Of a DNA stretch of 64,000 nt, positions 1 to 8,664 are shown piece by piece. The stretch covers positions 434,001 to 498,000 of the forward strand of contig CAWHYG010000006.1 in assembly GCA_963833505.1 (NCBI GenBank), read 5' to 3'. Source of the DNA: CAWHYG01 sp963833505. Its GTDB lineage: Bacteria; Eisenbacteria; RBG-16-71-46; CAIMUX01. Both the position numbers and the translations under genes were made by a program. The notes under the pieces are model-generated. The model was not told the DNA's origin. It made no database searches and worked only from the letters and a program-made list of their open reading frames with translations. How positions within the stretch are numbered: the stretch's first letter is position 1; every line of letters starts with the position of its first letter.

Positions 1-190
1 CGCCGCCGGGGTCCGCCGGGCCGCCGGTCTCCATGCCCAGATGCTGAACGAGCTCGTGCAGGAGCTGGAGCATCTCTTCCAGGAAGGCTATGAGCCCGAG
101 GCGCTGAAGACGCTTCTGGGCCACACCATCCCGCAGGTGGTCGTGGGGGCGATCCTCGGGATCGCCGTCGCTCTCATCGCGCTCCGCTAG
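1..190 (+). CDS. DUF212 / divergent PAP2 family membrane protein, C-terminal fragment
   Basis: The last 62 codons of a gene that begins before the window; the frame is open from base 2 to a TAG at 188-190. The visible part reads AAGVRRAAGLHAQMLN, then an acidic helix, then LLGHTIPQVVVGAILG and a hydrophobic C-terminal helix. This order (a D/A-x-GVRRAAG motif, a helix, an LGHT-x-x-Q/E-V motif, a terminal membrane segment) is the signature of the DUF212 (YuiD-like, divergent PAP2/vanadium haloperoxidase-related) integral membrane proteins. Their biochemical role is not established, so none is assigned. It is followed directly by a repeat array. Confidence 0.75.
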   Translation, partial: AAGVRRAAGLHAQMLNELVQELEHLFQEGYEPEALKTLLGHTIPQVVVGAILGIAVALIALR

Positions 191-223
191 TCAAGCCACT
201 CCGGAACTCCCCCGAGCACAACG

Positions 224-579
224 GCGCAGATCCGCGGCGGAGCCCTGGCGCGGCGATGCCGGAGCGGCCAATTGAGGAGGGGGCGCGGAGTGCGGCGGGA
301 GCGCACGATAGTGCGCGGAGCCGCGCGGAGCGGCGCCGACGATCTGGCCGCGCAGGCATTGTCGCGCCAGGGCGTGGGACTTGCAACGCGCTTCGGTGCG
401 AGCGCAGATCTGCGGCGGAGCCCCGGCGCAGCGATGCCGGAGCGGCCAATTGAGGAGGGGGCGCGGAGTGCGGCGCGAGCGCACGAAAGTGCGCGGAGCC
501 GCGCGGAGCGTCGCCGACGATCTGGCCGCGCAGGCATCGCCGTGCCGGGGCGTGGGGCTAGCAACGCGCTTGGATGTAG
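224..579. repeat. two tandem copies of a 178-bp GC-rich repeat
   Basis: Copy one spans about 224-401 and copy two about 402-579. Both begin GCGCAGATC(C/T)GCGGCGGAGCC and run through GCCGGAGCGGCCAATTGAGG, a GTGCGCGGAGCCGCGCGG block and GATCTGGCCGCGCAGGCAT to GCAACGCGCTT. The copies differ by scattered substitutions with little length change. Long open frames occur on both strands, but their translations are Arg/Ala-rich with no recognisable domain, so I do not call genes. The rest of 191-750 holds nothing I can name. Confidence 0.85.
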
Positions 580-750
580 AAGGCCACGAGTCTGCCGAAC
601 GCGGGTCTGAACCCGGCCCGGCGAAAAAAGAACCGGGACGGGGACCTCATCGAGATCACCCGCCCCGGCGATGTTCCTTGGAAACCCAGCGACCGGGGCC
701 TCCGGCTCGAGGCCGGAAGGGCTCCGAAAGGGGCCCAGGACACACTCGAA

Positions 751-2206
<1,456 letters not shown>

Positions 2207-2214
<8 letters not shown>

Positions 2215-3265
2215 TGGCGACCCCCTCCAGCTGCAGGATCTGCTGTAGAAGCTCATCGGCCGAGGGAACGTTCCCGCCGACCCGCCCGTAGAACCGGACC
2301 GGCCGCTTGCCGTTGACCGCCAGGCGGACGTCCTCGACCATCTGGCCCATGGAAAGCTCGGCGACCAGGAAATCCTCGGCCCGGTTCGCCAGCTCCCGGA
2401 TCCTTGGCGTCGGGAACGGCCACAGGGTGATCGGTCGGAGCAGTCCGACCTTGACCCCGCGGTCGCGGGCCTGATCCACGGCCGACTTGAGAAGCCGGGA
2501 GACGATGCCGTAGCCGATGACCACGTGCTCGGCATCCTCCAGGCGATATTCCTCGACCCGGACCTCGTTCTTCTCCGCCTCGGCGTACTTCCGGAAGAGA
2601 TGCTGGATGTGCGCCTCCAGCTCGTCCGGCTCGAGGTAGATCGAACTCAAGAGGTTGTCGCGCCGGGACGCTTCCGGACCGACGGCCCAGGGCTTGTCGG
2701 GAAGCCGCTGGACCGGCGGCGGGAAGCTGCACGGCTCCATCATCTGGCCGATGAATCCGTCGGCCAGGACCATGGCCGGATTGCGGTAGCGATCAGCCAG
2801 CTCGAAGGCGAGCATGGTCAGGTCGCACATCTCCTGGACCGAGTTGGGCGCCAGCACGAGCACGCGGTAATTGCCATGCCCGCCTCCCTTGACCACCTGC
2901 CAGTAGTCCGACTGCTCCGGCGCGATGTTCCCGAGCCCCGGCCCTCCCCGCATGATGTCGACGATGACGATCGGAAGCTCGGACCCGGCGGCGTAGGAGA
3001 TGCCCTCCTGCTTCAGGCTGATGCCGGGACTGGAGGAGGCCGTCATGACGCGGATGCCGGAAGCGGACGCGCCGTAGCACATGTTGATCGAGCCGATCTC
3101 GCTCTCGGCCTGGAGAAAGACTCCCCCGACCTTGGGCATGAAGCGGGCGGCGGCCTCGGCGATCTCGCTGGCCGGAGTGATGGGATAGCCGTAGTAGGCC
3201 CGGCAGCCGGCCAGGATGGCTCCCTTGACCACGGCCTCGTTGCCTTTGAGCAGTTCCTTCGCCAT
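2207..3265 (-). CDS. korA: 2-oxoacid:ferredoxin oxidoreductase alpha subunit
   Basis: 352 residues. The N-terminus has the KGNEAVVKGAILAGCRAYYGYPITP signature of alpha subunits, followed by QAESEIGSINM, MTASSSPGISLKQEG and RGGPGLGNIAPEQSDYWQ, then the C-terminal pyrimidine-type domain ending GNVPSADELLQQ. It pairs with the beta-gamma fusion just downstream (8-bp overlap) and the 2x[4Fe-4S] subunit just upstream. The start is the ATG at 3265, preceded by a strong AAGGAGG Shine-Dalgarno; the longer open frame upstream lies inside korD and is rejected. Confidence 0.92.
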
Positions 3266-3276
3266 CGCGATCCTCC

Positions 3277-3549
3277 TTAGGCTTCGACGGCCAGCTCGGC
3301 CTTGGGGGTCTTGTACACCGTGAGCGCGCCCGGCTCGGGGCAGGCGTAGAAACAGATGCCGCAGCCGGTGCACCCCTCGCCGAGATAGGCGGCGGGATGG
3401 TAGCCCATCCGGTTGATGGCGGGAGAAATGATCAACACCTTGGGGGGACACTGCTCGACGCAGTACCCGCAGCCCTTGCACTCATCCACCCGGACTTCGA
3501 CCCGGCCGGTCGGCCTGGCCTTGGGCGCGGGGGCCTTTTTTTCGTCCAT
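3277..3549 (-). CDS. korD: 2-oxoacid:ferredoxin oxidoreductase 2x[4Fe-4S] ferredoxin-like subunit
   Basis: A 90-residue protein with two ferredoxin motifs, CKGCGYCVEQCP and CTGCGICFYACPEPG, that carries electrons from the TPP subunit to external ferredoxin. A GTG at 3555 would add two residues, but GAGGAGG is spaced correctly (5 nt) for the ATG at 3549. It begins 21 bp after hypB ends, so it is probably cotranscribed with hypA and hypB, and it precedes korA by 11 bp. Confidence 0.9.
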   Translation of the reverse strand: MDEKKAPAPKARPTGRVEVRVDECKGCGYCVEQCPPKVLIISPAINRMGYHPAAYLGEGCTGCGICFYACPEPGALTVYKTPKAELAVEA

Positions 3550-3570
3550 GGGCACCTCCTCGTCGGTCGG

Positions 3571-4260
3571 TCAGCGGGATCCGGTAGCTTCGGCTCTCTC
3601 TGCTTCCACTCTCCGGCGGATCCAATGGACCCAGTCGGGAATGCCCTCCCCGGTCGCGCAGGACATCCGGTACAAGGGCGCCGAGGGGTTCAGGCTGGTC
3701 ACGGCCCGCTTGAACTCCTCCTCATCGAACGGCACGTAGGGCAGGAGGTCGACCTTGTTCAGGATGACGGCCGCCGCCCGCTCGAAGATGTAAGGATACT
3801 TGGCCGGTTTGTCGGCTCCTTCGGGCACGCTGGCCAGGACGACCTTGACGTCTTCGCCCAGGTCGAATCCCGTCGGACAGACGAGATTGCCGACGTTCTC
3901 GATGAAGAGCAGGCCGATGCTGGCAAGGTCCGCGCCCTCAAGCGCGCGCTCGACCATCCGGGAATCGAGATGGCAGGCGCCTCTCGTCTGGATCTGGACC
4001 GAAGGAACTCCCAGGCGCGCCACCCGGCGGGCGTCGTTCTGGGTCATGAGGTCTCCTTCGATCACGAACGGCCGGAGGTCGCGCAGCTCGGGCAACGTCC
4101 GTTCGAGCAGCGACGTCTTGCCGGCGCCGGGGCCCGAGAGGAGATTGATCGCGTAGATCCCGGCCGCGCGCAGGCGCGCGCGGATCGAGGCCGCGAGCAG
4201 GTCATTCTTCTCCGTGACCTTGCGCTCGAGATCGACGACCCGGATCTCCGCCTCTTTCAC
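3571..4260 (-). CDS. hypB: hydrogenase nickel incorporation GTPase HypB
   Basis: GTPase that works with HypA to load nickel into the [NiFe]-hydrogenase large subunit. 229 residues with a P-loop (LLSGPGAGKTSLLE, about 45-58), the metal-linked loop TRGACHLDSRMV, the switch segment ENVGNLVCPTGFDLGE, and the NKVDLLPYVPF guanine-specificity motif. The N-terminal His-rich or CCxxC nickel-storage segment of some HypB proteins is absent. The GTG start at 4260 overlaps the hypA stop as GTGA, which indicates translational coupling; longer upstream frames run out of frame through hypA. Confidence 0.93.
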   Translation of the reverse strand: MKEAEIRVVDLERKVTEKNDLLAASIRARLRAAGIYAINLLSGPGAGKTSLLERTLPELRDLRPFVIEGDLMTQNDARRVARLGVPSVQIQTRGACHLDSRMVERALEGADLASIGLLFIENVGNLVCPTGFDLGEDVKVVLASVPEGADKPAKYPYIFERAAAVILNKVDLLPYVPFDEEEFKRAVTSLNPSAPLYRMSCATGEGIPDWVHWIRRRVEAERAEATGSR

Positions 4261-4691
4261 GCTGCCACCTCTCGCGGCTCGCCTGACGGCGAACCCGGCT
4301 TCTCCGCCGGCGGCTCGGACTCCGCCGGATGCAACTCCACCCGAAAGACCTCCAGCTCGCGCCCGCTGATCAGCTCGTGCCCCAGCGCACCGCAGGAGGG
4401 GCAACCCGCTTCCCCGAGAGACAGCTCGGAGGTCCATCCACACCCCGCACAGCGAACCCGGGCGGGAGCGCGCTCGATTCGGAGCACGGCTCCCGCCGTT
4501 TCCACCCACTCCCCCCTCACCACCTCAAAGCAGAACTGAAGAGCCTCCGGATCCACCCCGGACAGATCACCGACCCGAACCCAGACCCCCCCTACTGTCA
4601 GGGTTGGCTCCGGAGGCTGAAAACCCGTGTTGTCCCGCAGAGCCGCCATTGCGATCTCGCCGATGGAATACGCCAGACTCAGCTCATGCAT
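4257..4691 (-). CDS. hypA: hydrogenase nickel incorporation protein HypA
   Basis: Nickel metallochaperone. It begins MHELSLAYSI, with the conserved His2 used as a nickel ligand, and has a zinc-ribbon CAGCGWTS...CPSCGALG in the second half. At 144 residues it is longer than the usual ~115, due to a Pro/Glu-rich tail (about 120-144) of no known function. It is coupled to hypB by a 4-bp overlap. A receiver-like gene lies 30 bp upstream on the same strand, so the unit may start there. Confidence 0.92.
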   Translation of the reverse strand: MHELSLAYSIGEIAMAALRDNTGFQPPEPTLTVGGVWVRVGDLSGVDPEALQFCFEVVRGEWVETAGAVLRIERAPARVRCAGCGWTSELSLGEAGCPSCGALGHELISGRELEVFRVELHPAESEPPAEKPGSPSGEPREVAA

Positions 4692-4721
4692 GTAAGCACC
4701 CGATTCCGATCCATCAACCCG

Positions 4722-5177
4722 TCAATCCGCCGGAGCGCGCCTCTTCTCCGCGGATCCCTCAAGGTTCTCCGGCGGCGTCGCCTTCGCCGTTGAAGAGCAA
4801 GACAGCCCCTTCTGCAACACCTGGGCGATCTCCTTGACGCCTTCGCGATCGCCATAGTACAGAACGCCCGCCTGCCGCGCTTCTCGTTCCTGCACCGGGT
4901 CGGACTGGGCGAAGGTCAGGATGATCCCCATGTCGGGACGAAGCTGCCGCACCAGATGCACGAGGTGGGTCCCCCCGACGTCGCCCAGCGAGCTGTCGAT
5001 CACAACCATCCGGATCCGCCGCTCTTCGATCGCGCGGAGGCAATCCCGCCCTGAACGAACCGTGGAGAGCCTCTCATCAAGCTCCGGCAACTCCCGGCGA
5101 AGGGAGAACCAGAACTCAGAATCATCCGCCGCCACCAAAGCCCACCGCCCAGCACCCTGCCCAACCGTTCCCACCAC
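4722..5177 (-). CDS. receiver-like (CheY-type) regulator, probably degenerate
   Basis: 151 residues that fit a single receiver domain: an acidic pair in AADDSEF (about 17-23), the candidate acceptor Asp in VVIDSSLGD (about 60), a Thr in ILTFAQS, and the usual alternating hydrophobic strands. The conserved Lys near the end of the fold is not seen where YYGDREG lies, so phosphorylation may be impaired. No output domain; the C-terminus is a short charged tail. It sits 30 bp upstream of hypA on the same strand, so a role in controlling hydrogenase maturation is possible but not shown. Confidence 0.6.
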   Translation of the reverse strand: MVGTVGQGAGRWALVAADDSEFWFSLRRELPELDERLSTVRSGRDCLRAIEERRIRMVVIDSSLGDVGGTHLVHLVRQLRPDMGIILTFAQSDPVQEREARQAGVLYYGDREGVKEIAQVLQKGLSCSSTAKATPPENLEGSAEKRRAPAD

Positions 5178-5406
5178 CCTAAGGTCTCCCGTTGGAATCG
5201 CCTCCGGCGTTCGAAGAGTTCAAGGGAGCACGCGGCAATTTGCATACCGCGCGGTGCAACGACCTCCGCTGCCGGTCCGAAAACAACCTGGTCACGTCCA
5301 ACGGGTTACACATCCGGCCAGCATAGACCGGATCTCATCCCGACGGTCCCTGTACAGTGTCAGCACAAAGTGTCCAGGATCAGGACACAGCGCCGGAACC
5401 GCGGAC

Positions 5407-5520
5407 GCGCCTCAGGACGCGGTCGCATCGACCACCCGCGGCTCGTGATCGGTTTCACTCCGGGCGCGCCCCAGGACGCAGAACAAAACGACCACCCGCA
5501 GCCCGTGATCGGATTCACTG
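5407..5520. repeat. two imperfect 60-bp direct repeats downstream of aceE
   Basis: CGCGCC(T/C)CAGGACGC followed about 25 bp later by GACCACCCGC(G/A)GC, then CGTGATCGG(T/A)TTCACT, occurs twice with an exact 60-bp offset (second half-units at 5430 and 5490). The repeat lies between the aceE stop and the receiver-like gene. The rest of 5178-5529 shows no gene. No clear terminator hairpin with a T-tract was found for aceE. Confidence 0.75.
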
Positions 5521-5529
5521 CGGCGCGCT

Positions 5530-8235
5530 TCAAGGCATCGCCGGATCGGGGAGATCGGGATCGATTCCGAACTCCTGCATCGCCTTTCTCGCGACGACCG
5601 GGTCGCATCGGCCTTCGCGAGCCAGGGCCGAAAGCGCGGCCACCACGATGTGCTCGGCGTCCACCTCGAAAAAGCGGCGCAGGCTCTCCCGGGTGTCGCT
5701 CCGTCCGAAGCCGTCCGTGCCGAGAACGGTGAGGGACCGCGGCACCCATCGGCCGATCAGGTCCGGCACCCCCTTCGTGAAATCGGTCGCGGCCACGATC
5801 GGGCCCTCGGTCTCCGCCAACACGCGCGCCACGTAGGGGACGCGGGCGGGCTCTGCGGGATGAAGCCGGTTCCAGCGTTCGGCTACGAGCGCCTCGCGCC
5901 GCATCTGGCCATAGCTCGTCGCGCTCCAGACGTCGGCGGCCACGTCGAATTTCGCGGCGAGGATCTCCTGGGCCCGGAGCGCCTGGGAGAGGATGGTTCC
6001 GCTTCCGAGGAGCTGCACGCGCTGACCCCGCGCTTCGGGCGCGGGCCGGAACCGGTAGAGCCCGGCGAGCACGCCTTCACGGACGCCCGGCGGCATCGGA
6101 GGCATCTCGAAGTTCTCGTTGTACAAGGTGAGGTAGTAGAACAAGTCTTCGCCGTCTGGACCTTCGCGGCCGGCGCCGTCCCCGTACATTCTCCGCAGGC
6201 CGTCCTCGACGATGACGGCGATCTCGAAAGCCCAGGCGGGATCGTAGGCGCGGCAGGCGGGGTTGACCGAAGCGTAGACCAGGGAGTGTCCGTCCTCGTG
6301 CTGGAGCCCCTCGCCGTTCAAGGTGGTCCGACCGGCCGTGCCGCCGAGGAGAAATCCCCGTCCCCGCGCGTCGCCGAAGGCCCAGACGAGATCCCCGATC
6401 CTCTGGAATCCGAACATGGAGTAGAACATGAAGAACGGGATCATCGGCTCGCCAAAGGTCGCGTAGGAGGTGCCGGCCGCGATGGTCGAAGCCATGGAGC
6501 CGGCCTCCGTGATCCCCTCCTCGAGGATCTGCCCGTCCTTGGCCTCCTGGTAGCTCAGCAGCACCTCGTGATCGACCGGAATGTACTTCTGCCCGAGAGC
6601 GCTGTAGATGCGGAACTCGCGGAAGAGCGATTCCATGCCGAAGGTGCGGGCTTCATCCGGGATGATGGGCACGATCCTCCGTCCGATCTTCGGATCCTTC
6701 ATGAGCTTCCGGAGAAGCCGGACGAAGGCCATCGTGGTGGAGACCTGGACCGCGCTGCCTTCCGTTCCGCCCAGGAACTCCGTGTAGAGATCCATGGGCG
6801 GAAGCGCCGGCGGCGTGAAGGACACGGTCCGCTTCGGAAGCGAGCCGCCGAGCTGCCGCCTCCGCTCGAGCATGTAGCGGACCTCTTCGCTGTCGGGCCC
6901 GGGATGGTAGTAGGGCGCGTCTTTCAGGGCGTCATCGGGAATCGGAAGCTCCAGGCGATCGCGGAAGGTGCGCAGCTCGTCCGCGCCGAGCTTCTTGATC
7001 TGGTGCGTGACGTTCCGGCCCGCCACCATGTCGCCGAGGGCCCAGCCCTTGACCGTCTGCGCGAGGATGGCGACCGGGGCGCCCTCCGTCTCGACCGCGA
7101 CCTTGTACGCCGCGTACAACTTCCGGTAGTCGTGTCCGCCGCGGCGCAGGCGCTCCAGCTCCTGATCGGAGAGATGCTCCACCATTCTCTGAAGGCGCTG
7201 GTCGCCGCCGAAGAACTGCTGCCGGATGTGCGATCCCTCTTCCGCCGCGTAACGCTGGTAGTCCCCGTCGAGGGTCTCGCTCATCCGCTGGAGAAGAACG
7301 CCGTCCACGTCGCGGGCCAGGAGCTCGTCCCATTCCCGGCCCCAGATGACCTTGATGACCTGCCAGCCGGCGCCGCGGAAGATGGATTCCAGCTCCTGGA
7401 TGATCTTTCCGTTGCCGCGCACCGGGCCGTCCAGCCGCTGGAGGTTGCAGTTGACGACGAAGATCAGGTTGTCGAGCCCTTCCCGCGCGGCCAGGGAAAG
7501 CGCGCCGACCGACTCCGGCTCGTCCATCTCGCCGTCGCCGACGAACGCCCACACGCGGGAGCCGCTCGTGGTCTTGATCCCCCGCGCTTCCAGGTAGCGG
7601 TTGAAACGCGCCTGGTAGATGGCGCTGATCGGCCCCAGGCCCATCGAAACGGTGGGAAACTGCCAGAAGTCAGGCATGAGCCGCGGGTGCGGATAGCTGG
7701 ACAGGCCGCCGCCTCCGATCTCCCGGCGGAAATGGTCGAGCTGATCCTCGGTCAGCCGGCCCTCGAGATAGGCGCGGGCGTAGATGCCGGGCGCGGCGTG
7801 ACCCTGGAAGAAGATCTGATCCCCGGTGAATCCCCCGTCGCAGCCGCGGAAGAAGTGATTGAAGCCGACTTCGTACAGGCTGGCGGAGGACGCATAGCTC
7901 GAGAGGTGTCCGCCGATCCCCGGGTCCCGCTTGTTGGCGCGGGTCACCATGACGACGGCGTTCCAGCGGACCAGGCGCCGGATCCGTCGCTCGAGCGCCT
8001 CGTCCCCCGGGAACCACGGTTCCTGCTCCGGGCTGATGGTGTTGATGTAGCGGGTCTGGACGGTCGGCGGCAGTCCGATGTTCAACATCCGGGCGCGCTT
8101 GAGCAACCGGTAGAGAAGAAACTGGGCGCGGACCTGGCCCTCTGAGCGAAAGACGCCGTCCAACGCTTCGATCCACTCCGCGGTCTCGCCGGGATCGATG
8201 TCCGGAAGCTGCTGCTTGAACTGCTCGAAGATCAT
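5530..8235 (-). CDS. aceE: pyruvate dehydrogenase E1 component, homodimeric AceE type
   Basis: TPP-dependent decarboxylase that oxidises pyruvate and passes the acetyl group to the lipoyl E2. At 901 residues it is full length for the single-chain type. Visible landmarks: GGHLSSYASSASLYEVGFNHFF and FFQGHAAPGIYARA (substrate/TPP pocket), the TPP motif FVGDGEMDEPES...NCNLQRLDGPVRGNGKI, and in the transketolase pyrimidine region IIPDEARTFGMESLF and GITEAGSM. The C-terminus contains ATSYGQMRREAL and LGTDGFGRSDTRE. No E2 or E3 gene is adjacent, so its partners are elsewhere. Having both AceE and a ferredoxin-dependent oxidoreductase close by suggests use under different redox conditions (inference). 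Confidence 0.96.
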   Translation of the reverse strand: MIFEQFKQQLPDIDPGETAEWIEALDGVFRSEGQVRAQFLLYRLLKRARMLNIGLPPTVQTRYINTISPEQEPWFPGDEALERRIRRLVRWNAVVMVTRANKRDPGIGGHLSSYASSASLYEVGFNHFFRGCDGGFTGDQIFFQGHAAPGIYARAYLEGRLTEDQLDHFRREIGGGGLSSYPHPRLMPDFWQFPTVSMGLGPISAIYQARFNRYLEARGIKTTSGSRVWAFVGDGEMDEPESVGALSLAAREGLDNLIFVVNCNLQRLDGPVRGNGKIIQELESIFRGAGWQVIKVIWGREWDELLARDVDGVLLQRMSETLDGDYQRYAAEEGSHIRQQFFGGDQRLQRMVEHLSDQELERLRRGGHDYRKLYAAYKVAVETEGAPVAILAQTVKGWALGDMVAGRNVTHQIKKLGADELRTFRDRLELPIPDDALKDAPYYHPGPDSEEVRYMLERRRQLGGSLPKRTVSFTPPALPPMDLYTEFLGGTEGSAVQVSTTMAFVRLLRKLMKDPKIGRRIVPIIPDEARTFGMESLFREFRIYSALGQKYIPVDHEVLLSYQEAKDGQILEEGITEAGSMASTIAAGTSYATFGEPMIPFFMFYSMFGFQRIGDLVWAFGDARGRGFLLGGTAGRTTLNGEGLQHEDGHSLVYASVNPACRAYDPAWAFEIAVIVEDGLRRMYGDGAGREGPDGEDLFYYLTLYNENFEMPPMPPGVREGVLAGLYRFRPAPEARGQRVQLLGSGTILSQALRAQEILAAKFDVAADVWSATSYGQMRREALVAERWNRLHPAEPARVPYVARVLAETEGPIVAATDFTKGVPDLIGRWVPRSLTVLGTDGFGRSDTRESLRRFFEVDAEHIVVAALSALAREGRCDPVVARKAMQEFGIDPDLPDPAMP

Positions 8236-8423
8236 GCCGACCTCCCAATCTCAACCCGGTGGCCCCGGCGTTGCGCGTCGCGCCGCCGGCGGGCCGTCGT
8301 GGCCCGCTTCGCCCGTCGCGAACCAGGCCCGTTCCTCGGCGACGCCATTTCCCGATGGCGCAGCTCGACCTTGAAGACTAGAACAGGCCCAGCGGCGAGG
8401 CAACGCGCCGGCCGGCACGGAGC

Positions 8424-8556
8424 GGCCGGCCCGGGCGCCGCAAGCCGGCTCGCGATCGAGTGAGCCAATGGCCAGCCCGGGCGGCGCGAGCGGGCCCGCG
8501 GCTGGTGGAACGGGCGGCCAGCCCGCGCAAGCGGGCTCGCGACCGGCGGAACGGAA
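8424..8556. repeat. three ~46-bp tandem repeats in the aceE divergent intergenic region
   Basis: Units start at about 8424, 8470 and 8516, each GGCC(G/A)GCCCG followed by a palindromic core such as GCCCGCGCAAGCGGGC and a GGAACGG-like end. Each unit can fold as a GC hairpin. The surrounding 8236-8664 interval separates the divergently transcribed aceE and the secreted repeat protein, so it must hold both promoters, but I see no convincing hexamers. Confidence 0.7.
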
Positions 8557-8664
8557 GGCCGCGGGCGCCGATCAAACCGGAGAGGCCGGGAGATGGTCCG
8601 GTCTGCTTGCGACGGTCCCGGTTCGTGAATCTCGATGAGGCCCGAATTCAAAGGAGAAGGAGAC

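Noticed and set aside
174..610. Several 60-150 codon open frames across the 178-bp repeat on both strands
   Set aside because: They are Arg/Ala-rich by-products of high GC, overlap each other on both strands and have no ribosome-binding site or domain.
5650..8145. An 831-codon open frame antisense to aceE, and similar long antisense frames elsewhere
   Set aside because: They mirror real genes in a GC-rich sequence and show no homology-like motifs.
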